A stretch of 64,000 bases of DNA from CAWGMT01 sp963823675 (GCA_963823675.1 CAWGMT010000025.1:558001-622000), one strand, 5' to 3'; counted from the first letter of the stretch, positions 41,657 through 50,764 are shown. Notes: a model not told the origin generated them from the letters alone. Numbers and translations are program-made.

Positions 41657-43774
41657 ATGGGAATAATCAAGCGTTTGCCAGAGACAGTCGTCAACCAGAT
41701 CGCCGCGGGCGAGGTGGTCGAGCGGCCGGCGAGCGCGGTGAAAGAATTGCTCGAGAACGCCATCGACGCCCAGGCGACGCGGATCGATCTCTCGGTGGAA
41801 CGCGGCGGCAAGGACCTGGTGCGGGTCGCGGACAACGGGACCGGCATGGCGCCGGACGACCTGGTGCCGGCATTTCAGCAGCACGCGACCAGCAAGCTCG
41901 CCCTGGCCGACGAGCTGCATAAGGTTAAAACTCTCGGCTTTCGCGGCGAGGCCCTGGCGGCGATCGCCGAGGTCGCGAAGATTCGCTGCCAGACCCGCCA
42001 GCCCGAGGCGAACCAGGGCTCCGAGCTCTCGATCGAGGGAGGCGTCTTCGGGCCGGTCAAGAAATGCGGCTGCCCGACCGGGACCGTGATCGAAGTCCGC
42101 AACCTGTTCTACAACATCCCGGTGCGCCGCACGTTCCTGAAGTCTGACGTGACCGAAAGCGGCCATGTCGCCGAGATGTTCCAGCGAATCGCGCTGGCTC
42201 ATCCGAACGTGCACCTCACTTTTCGTTCCGGCGGCAAGATCGTTCATGATTTGCCGGCGACGACCGGGACCCGCGAGCGGATCGCGACCTTCTTCGGCCG
42301 CGAGCTGGCCGAATCGCTGCTCTGGGTCGAAGGCCAGTTCGACGACATGCACCTCTGGGGCTACGTGGCCCATCCCTCGCAGAGCCGTTCCACCGCCAAG
42401 GGTCAGTTTCTCTTTCTGGGCGGCCGGTACGTGCGCGACCGTTCGCTTTCGCACGCGCTCAATGAGGCTTATCGCGGGTTGCTGATGACCGGCAGGATGC
42501 CGGTGGCATTTCTCCATCTCGAGATCCCTCCCGAGGACGTGGATGTCAACGTTCACCCCACGAAGATCGAGGTCCGCTTCCGCGATTCCCAGCGCGTCTA
42601 CAGTCAACTGCTCTCCACCCTGCGCCAGACGTTCCTCAAAAGCGACCTGCACGCGCGACTGCAAGCCGGCCAGGAGGCAGCGGAGGCAACCGAGAAGGAG
42701 GCGGCGGCTCGACCGGCCGATCTTGCCGGCACGGCCCATTTCCTGACGGGGCCCTCCAGGAGCGCCGACACCGGTCAATTCGAGCTGACGGGCAGCCCAT
42801 CCGATCGGCAGACCGTGGCGTCGTGGTTCGAGCCGAGTGGCGCCAAGCCCCGCATTCCGGAATCGATCGGCCAGCCGAAGGCGCCCGCGTGGGCTCAGTC
42901 GCTGCCTTTGGGGTATGCGGCCGGTCCCGGCGAGTCGTTCGACGAATTCTCGGCGGCCGGCGAGCGTTCCCGGGTGGCGCCAGGCGGTGACGGTCCCGAG
43001 ACGGAAGGCGCGGCTGGCGGCGGGCCATTACTCGCGCAGCCGGCGGCTGGGGGCCCAGCTTCCGCCACGCCCCCCCTGCCCCCGGGCGCAACGTATCCAG
43101 ACCTCGAGGGCACATCCCCGAGCGGACCGTTCGACGGCGGGGCGACGCCTGCGCGCGGCGACGGCTTCGAGGGACCGAACCGGCATCGAGACCCCGGCAT
43201 GGGGCCGGTCAAAGCGATCCAGGTTCACGAGAGCTATCTGATCGCCGAGACCGGCGACGGCATGGTGGTCATCGACCAGCACGCACTTCATGAACGGATC
43301 TTGTACGAGGAGATGAGGGGCCGAGTCGCGGCCGGCCAGGTCGAGTCGCAACGACTCCTCGTTCCCGAGACGGTGGATCTGAGCGCGGCCGAGGTGCCGC
43401 TGGTCCTGGAGCATGGGGAGCTCCTGGCTCAGCTCGGGCTGGAGGTCGAAGCGTTCGGCGGCGACACGGTGCTCGTGCGCAGCATCCCGGCGATGCTGCG
43501 GCACGTCGTGCCCGAGCGACTGGTCCGCGACCTCGCCGAGCAGCTCCGCACCCAGCCGCTGCCTCCGACTCGTGATGGACTCTTGGCCGAACTTTTGCAC
43601 ATGATCGCGTGCAAGGCGGCCGTCAAGGCCGGCCAGCCGCTTTCGCCCCAGGAAATCGACGCGCTTCTGGAGCGCCGGCACCTGGTTGCCGACTCCCATC
43701 ACTGTCCGCATGGCCGGCCGACTGCGCTCATATTCACCAAGGCTGACCTGGAAAAGCAATTCGGGCGAACGTGA
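41657..43774 (+). CDS. mutL: DNA mismatch repair protein MutL (endonuclease type)
   Basis: 705 aa from ATG 41657 (GTG 41654 is adjacent), with AGGAG upstream. GHKL ATPase motifs: VVNQIAAGEVVERPASAVKE, LLENAIDAQATRI, VRVADNGTGM, TLGFRGEALAAI, and QFLFLGGRYVRD/DVNVHPTKIEVRF. A long Pro/Gly/Ala-rich linker (about residues 330-510) follows. The C-terminal domain carries DQHALHERILYEEM, i.e. the endonuclease motif DQHAx2Ex4E, plus ACKAAVKAGQ and CPHGRPTALIF for metal binding. It should nick DNA in MutH-independent mismatch repair. mutS is not in the window. The 409-aa antisense frame is a shadow. Confidence 0.97.
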   Translation: MGIIKRLPETVVNQIAAGEVVERPASAVKELLENAIDAQATRIDLSVERGGKDLVRVADNGTGMAPDDLVPAFQQHATSKLALADELHKVKTLGFRGEALAAIAEVAKIRCQTRQPEANQGSELSIEGGVFGPVKKCGCPTGTVIEVRNLFYNIPVRRTFLKSDVTESGHVAEMFQRIALAHPNVHLTFRSGGKIVHDLPATTGTRERIATFFGRELAESLLWVEGQFDDMHLWGYVAHPSQSRSTAKGQFLFLGGRYVRDRSLSHALNEAYRGLLMTGRMPVAFLHLEIPPEDVDVNVHPTKIEVRFRDSQRVYSQLLSTLRQTFLKSDLHARLQAGQEAAEATEKEAAARPADLAGTAHFLTGPSRSADTGQFELTGSPSDRQTVASWFEPSGAKPRIPESIGQPKAPAWAQSLPLGYAAGPGESFDEFSAAGERSRVAPGGDGPETEGAAGGGPLLAQPAAGGPASATPPLPPGATYPDLEGTSPSGPFDGGATPARGDGFEGPNRHRDPGMGPVKAIQVHESYLIAETGDGMVVIDQHALHERILYEEMRGRVAAGQVESQRLLVPETVDLSAAEVPLVLEHGELLAQLGLEVEAFGGDTVLVRSIPAMLRHVVPERLVRDLAEQLRTQPLPPTRDGLLAELLHMIACKAAVKAGQPLSPQEIDALLERRHLVADSHHCPHGRPTALIFTKADLEKQFGRT

Positions 43775-43863
43775 GCTTGACCGGGCAGCGATCATCCTTT
43801 TGGGCGCTTTACCGGTCGATCGACCTCTTTCATCGGCCAGTGCGCTTCGCGTAAGATATTGGT

Positions 43864-43987
43864 AGTCATCACGCTCGGCGTGATATCCAGGGCGCCCCGC
43901 AGCGGGGGTGCGGGCGCAACAGTAGCTGCGGCAGTCATCACGCTGCGCGTGATGTCGAGGGCGCCCCCGACGCGGGGGCGTGGGGCT
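43864..43987. repeat. two imperfect direct repeats, each with a hairpin, upstream of aroDE
   Basis: AGTCATCACGC...GCGTGAT starts at 43864 and again at 43933 (69-base period). Copy 1 has ATCACGC/GCGTGAT arms with a 3-base loop; copy 2 has CATCACGC/GCGTGATG. Each is followed by a GGGCGCCCC-type GC-rich block, and copy 2 runs up to the aroDE start. Possible REP-like element or mutL terminator/leader control region. Confidence 0.55.
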
Positions 43988-43988
43988 G

Positions 43989-45495
43989 ATGATATGCGGA
44001 ACGATCGGGCGGGGACGACACTCTTCGCTGGCCGAAGAGTGGAAGGCGGCGGCCGAGGCCGGCGTCAACATGGTCGAATTGCGGATCGACTGCCTCCGCC
44101 GCGATCCCGACCTCAAGCGAATTCTCAAGGACCGCCCCACGCCGGCGATCTTCACGATCCGCCGCGGAGTCGATGGAGGCCTGTGGCGGGGCAACGAAGA
44201 GAAGCGGCAGCAGATCTTGCGCGAGGCCGTCGCGCTCGGGGTTGATTACATCGACCTGGAGTCGGACATCGCGTCCAAGATCCGCCGTTTCGGCAAGACC
44301 AAGCGCATCGTCAGCTACCACAACCTCAAGACCACGCCGGTCGATCTGCAAGACATCGCCGAGCAGTGCGCGACTTTCGACCCGGACATCGTCAAGGTGG
44401 CCACCTCCGCCTCGACCCTCGCCGAAGCGTCTCGCGTGCTGCACGTGGGCGCCACCAGTAAGTCGCCGACGATATCCATTGCCATTGGTGAGCTGGGCGT
44501 ATTCACGCGGATCTTGGGGCCCAAGTATGGCGCCCCGTTCACGTATGCGGGCTTCAATCCGGAGCGGGTTTTCGCCGCGGGCATGGTCCCCTTCTCGGTC
44601 CTGAGAAAAGACTTCGCGTACGACGAAATCAACCGGCAAACCGAGGTCTATGGCGTCATCGGCGATCCGATTGAACAAAGTCTGAGCCCGGCGATCCACA
44701 ACGCCGGCTTCCGTCAGCTCGGGCTCAACAAGGTCATGGTCCCATTCCTTGTTCCCAACGGTGAGCTGCCGGCGTTCCTGACCGAATTGCTCTGGCTCGA
44801 CATCAAGGGCATCAGCGTGACGATTCCCCACAAGGAAGCGATCCTGCCTCTCTTGCAACAGAAGGAAGGGTCCGTCGAGCGGACCGGGTCATGCAATACG
44901 GTGGTCATCCAGGAGGGCGGCGCGCGGGTCGGCTACAACACCGACTACCGCGCCGCGATGGATTCGCTCGAGGCGGCCATGGGCGGCGGCAGCGGTAGCG
45001 GCGAAGAGTCCGGCAGCCCGCTTCTGGACAAGCATGCTTTGATCCTGGGCGCGGGGGGCGTCGCGCGATCGATTGCGTTTGGCCTGGCGCGGCGCGGCGC
45101 ACGTGACGATCTCCAATCGCAACGATGAACGCGCGACCCGATTGGCCGAGGAAGTCGGGTGCCGTACGATCAACTGGGGGCAGAGAGCCACCAATATCGT
45201 CGACGTCGTCATCAATGCGACTCCCGTCGGCATGCACCCCAACGTCGATGACACGCCGCTGCCGCCGGCGGCGTTCACCCGGTCGAACACAGTGGTCTTC
45301 GACACGGTGTATCACCCCGAGAACACCATGATGTTGAAGCTGGCGCGCGAGCGTGGCTGCAAGGTGGTTACCGGCGTCGATATGTTTATTCGTCAGGCGG
45401 CGATCCAGTTTCAGCTCTACACGGGGCAGCCGGCGCCTCTGGCGCTTTTCCACGAAGTGCTCCAACGCAAGCTCAGGCCGCTACGCGACGAATGA
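43989..45495 (+). CDS. aroDE: bifunctional 3-dehydroquinate dehydratase/shikimate dehydrogenase, frameshifted
   Basis: About 502 aa when repaired (start ATG 43989, or GTG 43980). Type I dehydroquinase domain, residues 1-215: MICGTIGRGRHSSLAEEWKA, YIDLESDIASKI, IVSYHNLKTTPVDLQ (His) and DIVKVATSASTL (Schiff-base Lys). Shikimate dehydrogenase domain: YGVIGDPIEQSLSPAIHNAG, GISVTIPHKEAI (catalytic Lys), GYNTDYRAAM, and the NADP loop ILGAGGVARSIAFGLARRGA. There the frame breaks: a GCGCGC run near 45100-45108 has lost two bases; the other frame continues HVTISNRNDERATRLAEEV to VTGVDMFIRQAAIQFQLYTG. Steps 3 and 4 of the shikimate pathway in one chain, as in plants and chlamydiae. Overlaps aroK by 4 bases. 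Confidence 0.9.
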
Positions 45496-46055
45496 CCGCA
45501 AGTGCCCATCTTTCCCAACGAGCCGGCCGGGGGTTGACCTTGATCGGCTACCGCGGCAGCGGAAAATCGACGGTCGGCAAGATCGTCGCCGATCGACTCG
45601 GCCGGCCCTTCCGCGATACCGACCTCGAGATCGAGGCGCGGAGCGGCCGATCGATCGCCGCCATCTTTGCCGAGGAGGCTGAGCCGTCATTTCGCGACTG
45701 GGAAGAGCGGACGCTCGCGGAACTCGCCGGCGAGTTTCCCGAGGCGGTGCTCGCGACGGGCGGCGGCGTGGTGCTCCGTGAGGCGAATCGCCGCCGAATT
45801 CGCGATTTCGGCTTCGTCGCCTGGCTCCAGGCCCCGCCCGAGGAACTGGCGCGCCGGCTCGAGACCGACCCACGAAGCCCAACGAGTCGACCGGCGCTGA
45901 CCCACGCGGGGACACTCGGCGAGATTGCCCAGGTCCTGGCGGTCCGGGCTCCAATTTATCGGGAACTGGCCGACGCGACGGTCGAGACCGAGGGGAAGAG
46001 CGCCGATTGGGTCGCGTCCGCCTTGATCGATCGCTGGCTTGTGGGCCTCTACTGA
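45492..46055 (+). CDS. aroK: shikimate kinase
   Basis: 187 aa. ATG overlaps the aroDE stop (ATGA), so the two are coupled. Phosphorylates shikimate at O3, the next step of the same pathway. Motifs: Walker A IGYRGSGKSTVGKIVADRLG, RDTDLEIEARSGRSIAAIF (shikimate-binding D and the following Arg), RDWEERTLAEL, ATGGGVVLREANRR (GGG substrate loop) and YRELADATVET. Lid region RLETDPRSPTSRPALTH carries the usual RP(x)L. Intact. Confidence 0.96.
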   Translation: MTASAHLSQRAGRGLTLIGYRGSGKSTVGKIVADRLGRPFRDTDLEIEARSGRSIAAIFAEEAEPSFRDWEERTLAELAGEFPEAVLATGGGVVLREANRRRIRDFGFVAWLQAPPEELARRLETDPRSPTSRPALTHAGTLGEIAQVLAVRAPIYRELADATVETEGKSADWVASALIDRWLVGLY

Positions 46056-46067
46056 GCGGAGACCTTC

Positions 46068-47006
46068 ATGTTCGTGACATGGCCGCTCTTGGTTGCGCTT
46101 GGCCTGGGAGTCTTCCTGATCGGCACCGTGGTCGGAAGCTTCCTGAATGTCTGCATTTACCGGATTCCCTGGCAGAAGAGCGTGATCTGGCCGGGCTCGC
46201 GCTGTCCGATCTGTTTCAACGACATCGCGGCTCGCGACAACATTCCGGTGATCAGTTGGATCGCGCTTCGGGGCGAGTGCCGCAGTTGCGGGGTAAAAAT
46301 CCCGATTCGCTATCTGCTGGTGGAAAGCCTGGTCGGGATGTTGTTTCTGGGGACCTTTTTTATCGATATGCTGAACGGGCCGCGCGGGCCCTGGGAACAG
46401 GTCTCTCCATTTCAGCTTGCAGTTACGGCTTACCACGATATCCTGATCGCATTGCTCGTCGCGGCCACGTTCATCGACTACGACCTGATGATCATTCCGG
46501 ACGCGATCACGAGGACCGGATGGATCCTGGGCATCGGGCTGGGTACGCTCTGGCCGCAAATTCGGCCCGCACCGGCGGACGCGGCGACTCACCTGGGAGG
46601 GTTCGGGATCGGATTGCTGGGTCTCGTAGTCGGCGCCGGTTTGACGCAGGCCGTGCGGCTGAGTTTCGGGTTCATCCTGCGTCGCGAGGCGATGGGCGAT
46701 GGCGACGTGACCCTGATGGGAATGATCGGCGCGTTCCTCGGCTGGCAGGCCGCAGTTCTCACCTTCTTCATCGCCCCATTCTTTGGACTGGCACACGCGG
46801 CATGGAAACTGTTGAAGCTGATCAGGAAGTGGCTAAGCGGCGGCCAATTATCCGGTTCGGATCGCGAACTTGCCTACGGGCCTTATCTGAGCATGGCGGC
46901 CGTGGCGGTTCTCTTGGCCTGGCCCTGGCTGTGGCGGAACTGGGCAAAAGGCCTGTTCCAGACGCTTCACATGCTATTCTGGTGGTTCTGGGGAATTAAC
47001 GTCTAA
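46068..47006 (+). CDS. pilD: prepilin peptidase (type IV leader peptidase)
   Basis: 312 aa. Membrane aspartyl protease that cleaves and N-methylates pseudopilins. Seen: GTVVGSFLNVCIYRIPW at the N-terminus, a zinc-type tetracysteine loop (SRCPICFNDIAARDN...GECRSCGVKIP), the first catalytic Asp in FIDYDLMIIPDAIT and the second in the conserved GxGD, here AMGDGDVTLMGMIGAFLGW, plus about seven membrane helices. A Lys/Arg-rich insertion (KLIRKWLSGGQLSGSDREL) lies before the last helix. It starts 12 bases after aroK and may share its transcript. Confidence 0.95.
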   Translation: MFVTWPLLVALGLGVFLIGTVVGSFLNVCIYRIPWQKSVIWPGSRCPICFNDIAARDNIPVISWIALRGECRSCGVKIPIRYLLVESLVGMLFLGTFFIDMLNGPRGPWEQVSPFQLAVTAYHDILIALLVAATFIDYDLMIIPDAITRTGWILGIGLGTLWPQIRPAPADAATHLGGFGIGLLGLVVGAGLTQAVRLSFGFILRREAMGDGDVTLMGMIGAFLGWQAAVLTFFIAPFFGLAHAAWKLLKLIRKWLSGGQLSGSDRELAYGPYLSMAAVAVLLAWPWLWRNWAKGLFQTLHMLFWWFWGINV

Positions 47007-47016
47007 GTGAGATAAC

Positions 47017-47394
47017 ATGGCCTACCAATACAAACGGCGCAAACTGGCGATTGTGCGTAATTTATGGGTCTACCGACGGTTGATTGCCACAGCCGCTCTC
47101 CTGGGAGTGATGCTCTGGTTTATGTGGGCCAATTCCCGCCCGGCGATCGTGACGTTCCCGTTCGGTCTGGGAGAATACACCAGCACGGTCGGCGTCGTAA
47201 TGCTCTTGACCGCTCTTGTCAGTTCGGTTGCGACCATTCTGGTGGTGACCCTGATCTTTGCGCTCAAGCGCATTCGCGGTCCGCACTCCGCACCGGAGTC
47301 GGCTCATCGCACCGAAAAGCCGGGCGATCGGCCCCCGCCCGACTACGCCGCGAAAACCACCGAAGGGTTTTCAAACGCTCAGTGGTCAAATTGA
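47017..47394 (+). CDS. small membrane protein, hypothetical
   Basis: 125 aa, 10 bases after pilD. Basic head (MAYQYKRRKLAIVRNLWVYR) and two helices (LIATAALLGVMLWFMWA and VGVVMLLTALVSSVATILVV) with a short loop FPFGLGEYTSTVG between, then a charged tail ending GDRPPPDYAAKTTEG. The two-helix hairpin resembles LapA/DUF1049-type proteins. Function unknown; possible accessory of the secretion/pilus system because of its position. Confidence 0.72.
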   Translation: MAYQYKRRKLAIVRNLWVYRRLIATAALLGVMLWFMWANSRPAIVTFPFGLGEYTSTVGVVMLLTALVSSVATILVVTLIFALKRIRGPHSAPESAHRTEKPGDRPPPDYAAKTTEGFSNAQWSN

Positions 47395-47430
47395 CGAAAA
47401 TAACTCAGGCCAGATCACTTTTCCGTTATC

Positions 47431-48171
47431 GTGCACTTGCGGGGCAAGATTTTGAGCTTCCGCTCGCGATTGAATGCCCAAATCGTTTCGGACCAATGGC
47501 TTGAGCCAGAATCGAATCTGGGTGCGCGCCTTCGTTCTGGCTTGGTATGGCTGGCCTGGGCAGCATGCAAGGCGGCAAGCTGCGTGGTTTTTGGTGCCTT
47601 TTGCGGCTGCTCGGGTCAGAACACCTTCTTGACGGGCGGTCCCTCGGTGGGGCAGCTCAAGACGAGTCTGAGCCATCTGGAGTACGAAAACGACCAACTG
47701 AAGCGTCAGGTTGCGAAGCTCGAACAGGATAGCCGCGGTCTGGAGGATCGCCTGGTTCAAGAGCAGGTCGACAACGGCGATCTCGCGGCCCGCCTGGACG
47801 ATGCGCGAAACTTGCTCAGGGATCGCGGGATCGACGCGGACACCCGGCTGGGTTCCCATCGGACCGAGGGAGAATCGCGGGGTTATTCCGGCGGTGACGA
47901 CGACGGCGGTGTTCACACTTTGCCTGCCGCTCAGTCGTCGCGCAAGCGCCGCAAACCCCCGTTCGCTCGAATACCCGGCCGTCTCGACGACCTGCCCAGA
48001 TCCCAGGATGACGATGACTCCGATTCGACACAGGAAGGGCGCCCTTCGCAGTCCGAGCGGCGGCGCAGCCGCTCGGGCGACGACCTGGATCATCACGCGT
48101 CGCGGACCAGCCCGCGCGCCTGGCTTCCGGTCGCCGCATCGAACGACGATGGACTATCGCGGGTGCGCTGA
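47431..48171 (+). CDS. coiled-coil lipoprotein-like hypothetical protein
   Basis: 246 aa from a GTG start; the true start may be further in. A hydrophobic segment (LVWLAWAACKAASCVVFGAF) ends in a lipobox-like FCGCSGQ. Then comes QNTFLTGGPSVGQLKTSLSH and a clear coiled coil (LEYENDQLKRQVAKLEQDSR, GLEDRLVQEQVDNGDLAARL), followed by a disordered Asp/Ser/Arg-rich tail. Likely lipid-anchored in the envelope. A similar conserved core recurs in planctomycetes (from memory). The antisense 236-aa frame is rejected. Confidence 0.62.
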   Translation: MHLRGKILSFRSRLNAQIVSDQWLEPESNLGARLRSGLVWLAWAACKAASCVVFGAFCGCSGQNTFLTGGPSVGQLKTSLSHLEYENDQLKRQVAKLEQDSRGLEDRLVQEQVDNGDLAARLDDARNLLRDRGIDADTRLGSHRTEGESRGYSGGDDDGGVHTLPAAQSSRKRRKPPFARIPGRLDDLPRSQDDDDSDSTQEGRPSQSERRRSRSGDDLDHHASRTSPRAWLPVAASNDDGLSRVR

Positions 48172-48277
48172 AAAAAGGCTTTCTCCGCAACCGGCGGGTG
48201 GGAACATAGGCAGGACCGAATGATTGGAGGACGGGTTGCCGATTCGTCCTCCGGTGAATTGGTTTCCGCCATCGGGC

Positions 48278-49243
48278 CTACGCCGTGCTCGATCGGCGCG
48301 GACTTCTCGCCTGGGCCGCCCGGCTTGCACGCTCTTTCGAGGCCGGTGGAATCGCTGCCGGTGCTTGGGACAGAGGAAACCGAACGGAAATCGACGTGCC
48401 GCTTCCAAGCTCCGAGTCGAGGGTGATTTCACCGTTGAGCTGATAGACCAGCTCGCGACAGATCGCCAGTCCCAGTCCGCTCCCCTCGATGCCGGAATGC
48501 TCGTCGCGGGCCAGGCGAAAGAACGGTTCGAAGACTCGTTCGAGGGAATCGGGTGGAATGCCGGGGCCGGTGTCCGCAACCGTCACGCTCCAAGAACTGC
48601 TTTCCCCCCTGGCAGACAGGCGGACCGTCCCCCCCATTGGGGTGTACTTCAAGGCGTTGGAGACGAGGTTGCCGAAAATCTGCTGGCAGCGCGAAGCGTC
48701 GGTGACAACCACGATGTCCGGTGCGTCGGCCTGCGATTCCCAGTCGAGCAAGCGGGCGGAAGCAATCGGCGCGAATTGGCGGTTGATCTCGTCGGTCAGG
48801 GCCCCGATCGTGAACGAACCAAGACAGACGGGCCGCGAACCCTGAACGATTCCCGCGTAGTCAAGATAACTACGAGTCAGTTGCAAGACGTCATCGCAGA
48901 GCGAGACCATCGTCAAGAGGTGGCCGCGCTGGTCGTGGCTGATCGTGGGAGGCGATTCGCCCAGGAGCAGGTCAAAACCTGCTCGAAGCGAGATCAGCGG
49001 TCTAGAGAGCTCATGGCTCAGATTCGAGAGAATCGACCTGAGCTCGGTCTGATCGATGGAGAGCTGAGCGTTTCCTTCGCTCTGGGGCCTTGAATGGATC
49101 GAGGTCATTTGCGCGTCCTTGGCGGAAGACTCCTGGCAGTCATGCTCGATTGCGCGGATAGGCTCCGAGGTTTGCGGTTCGACCGTCTTCCAAGGAGGCG
49201 TTGCTGGTGTCGTGGTGGGCGTGCCCCCCAGCCGCGACAGCAT
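48278..49243 (-). CDS. soluble sensor histidine kinase
   Basis: 321 aa (an internal Met at residue 46 may be the true start). No membrane helix. DHp: LRSILSNLSHELSRPLISLR, phospho-His about residue 77. ATPase domain: QQIFGNLVSNALKYTPMGG (N box), VTVADTGPGIPPD (G1), FEPFFRLARDEHSGIEGSGL then GLAICRELV (F, G2). The gene lies 7 bases after the BON-like gene and 560 bases from an ANTAR regulator on the same strand, so the three could form one signalling unit. Signal unknown. Confidence 0.9.
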   Translation of the reverse strand: MLSRLGGTPTTTPATPPWKTVEPQTSEPIRAIEHDCQESSAKDAQMTSIHSRPQSEGNAQLSIDQTELRSILSNLSHELSRPLISLRAGFDLLLGESPPTISHDQRGHLLTMVSLCDDVLQLTRSYLDYAGIVQGSRPVCLGSFTIGALTDEINRQFAPIASARLLDWESQADAPDIVVVTDASRCQQIFGNLVSNALKYTPMGGTVRLSARGESSSWSVTVADTGPGIPPDSLERVFEPFFRLARDEHSGIEGSGLGLAICRELVYQLNGEITLDSELGSGTSISVRFPLSQAPAAIPPASKERASRAAQARSPRRSSTA

Positions 49244-49250
49244 GCGTCGA

Positions 49251-49511
49251 TCAGGAGACGACGATCTGATTCGCCAGAAGAGGATGGCCGTCGGTCAGGT
49301 CAAGCACGGCTTGATGCGCCAGTTGCTTGGCGTGATAGGTACGAGATCGCCCCTGGAGGATAATCGCGTCATCCGAATAAACGACGTGAAGGTCGCGAAT
49401 CCGGCCGTTCGCGACCCGATTGATGTGGCCCTCGATGAACTGGGCAAGTTCTTGGTGGTTTTTGCCGAGTCCGAGGCGATCAAGATCCGACGTGGCTTGG
49501 TAGAACGGCAT
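49251..49511 (-). CDS. BON-like small domain protein
   Basis: 86 aa from ATG 49511 (GGGAG seven bases upstream). The core RIRDLHVVYSDDAIILQGRS and TYHAKQLAHQAVLDLTDGHP resembles the BON (bacterial OsmY and nodulation) fold: short strand, 'V-x-G-x-V' turn (here IILQGRS), then a helix. Planctomycetes carry many such stand-alone proteins. It immediately precedes the histidine kinase gene on the same strand (7-base gap), suggesting cotranscription and possibly a joint role. Confidence 0.65.
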   Translation of the reverse strand: MPFYQATSDLDRLGLGKNHQELAQFIEGHINRVANGRIRDLHVVYSDDAIILQGRSRTYHAKQLAHQAVLDLTDGHPLLANQIVVS

Positions 49512-49801
49512 GCCAGACTCCCGCTTGATGAGCGTCACGGCTGGGGCGACGCTTTGATGTGGAGCGCCGCCGAGCTGGTAGATTGGGAGTTTTCGTCTCG
49601 ACGTTTGATCTCTCGAGACCTGGGAACGAGATTCAACCCCAAGCCTGCCGGCTTACGAGTCGCTCGCACCATCCGTGATCCCAACCGGCAATGAGAACGC
49701 TTTGCTCCTGTGGACGGTACTCGGAATGAAACGCCCGAAAATCGGCATCAGGCGCAGAGGATGCCCTCAAGACTAGCGAGCGAACTGCCGGTCGTCAAAC
49801 A

Positions 49802-50455
49802 TTATTCCCCATGCGGCATTTCGTAGGAACGCCGCACCGGTCGCGCCGGGGCCGGGGCCGGCGGATTATTACCCTCGTATAACTCGTCGGCCTGAATGAT
49901 GGACTCGGCGAGTTTTGCCATGGGTATGCGGCGATCTTGACTTTGGCGCTGAAGCCTCCGGAAGGCTTCGCTCTCGTTGAGATGGAGCCGGGACATGAGA
50001 ATTCCCTTGGCCCGCTCGATGAGCTTCCGCTCCCGCAAGGTAGATTTGAGCTGATCGACGTCTTCCTGAAGCGCTTTGAGCTCGCGCGCTCGCGCGACCG
50101 AAACCTGAACGGCGGCGTGCAAGCTCGAGTTGGTTGCCGGCTTGAGCAAGTAGGAGATCACACCGTCCTCGACCGCCTGGTCGATCAAGTTGGGATGTCC
50201 GTGGGCAGTCAGGATGATCACGGGCGTCCCTGGGTCATCGGCAATCTGCCGGGCCGCGGAAAGCCCGTCGAGACCCGGCATCTCGATGTCCAAAAAAACC
50301 GCGTCCGGGAGTGTCCGCCGACACATTTCGACAGCGCGTTGTCCATCGTTGACGACGGAGACGACGTCATATCCCAGCGATTCCAGTTGGTTTTGTAGGC
50401 CGACGGCGACTGGCTTTTCGTCGTCCGCAACCACAACACGATAAGGCTGAGTCAT
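49802..50455 (-). CDS. response regulator with ANTAR RNA-binding domain
   Basis: 217 aa from ATG 50455 (GGAGGGG upstream). Receiver: YRVVVADDEKPVAVGLQNQL, phospho-Asp about residue 56 in AVFLDIEMPGLDGL, VIILTAHG, SYLLKPATNSS. ANTAR: RKLIERAKGILMSRLHLNES then EAFRRLQRQSQDRRIPMAKL AESII, with the conserved ERAKGILM helix. ANTAR regulators stop transcription terminators by binding paired hexaloop hairpins in leader RNAs, so targets should show such hairpins. It lies upstream of the BON/kinase pair on the same strand. Pro/Ala tail (NNPPAPAPARPVR). Confidence 0.93.
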   Translation of the reverse strand: MTQPYRVVVADDEKPVAVGLQNQLESLGYDVVSVVNDGQRAVEMCRRTLPDAVFLDIEMPGLDGLSAARQIADDPGTPVIILTAHGHPNLIDQAVEDGVISYLLKPATNSSLHAAVQVSVARARELKALQEDVDQLKSTLRERKLIERAKGILMSRLHLNESEAFRRLQRQSQDRRIPMAKLAESIIQADELYEGNNPPAPAPARPVRRSYEMPHGE

Positions 50456-50461
50456 CGCCAA

Positions 50462-50764
50462 AATCCCCTCCGGAGAATCTCAAGAAGATGCTGATCAGTT
50501 CACGCGAATCGGTGCCGACTTCGTGTCTCTGGGTCTGTCGAATACCGCGACGGACGACGTGGGGAACATAAGCCCGCAAGTCAGTGCGCAATCAGTCATC
50601 GCTGGCTGGGACCGCGTTCTCATGATGCACCGCGCGCTACGTAACGATATTGACGGTCTGACCGTCATCGCCAATACTCCTCCTGAAAACTTGGCTCGGT
50701 CGTACACTGACTTTCCTTGCCCTCTCTCTCCTCAAGCTTACTACTACGGCGGAGCCCGCCGAAC
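50462..50764. other. divergent intergenic region
   Basis: About 300 bases between the ANTAR regulator (minus) and the MaoC gene (plus). It should contain both promoters. Nothing coding was seen; no paired hexaloop hairpins typical of ANTAR targets were obvious. Confidence 0.35.

Noticed and set aside
41549..42778. 409-aa minus-strand frame opposite mutL
   Set aside because: mutL has every ATPase motif on the plus strand; the antisense start lies within mutL codons.
43864..43987. CRISPR array
   Set aside because: Only two imperfect units with internal hairpins and no cas genes.
47386..48096. 236-aa minus-strand frame opposite the coiled-coil lipoprotein gene
   Set aside because: Plus-strand product has lipobox-like segment and heptad pattern; the antisense one looks random.
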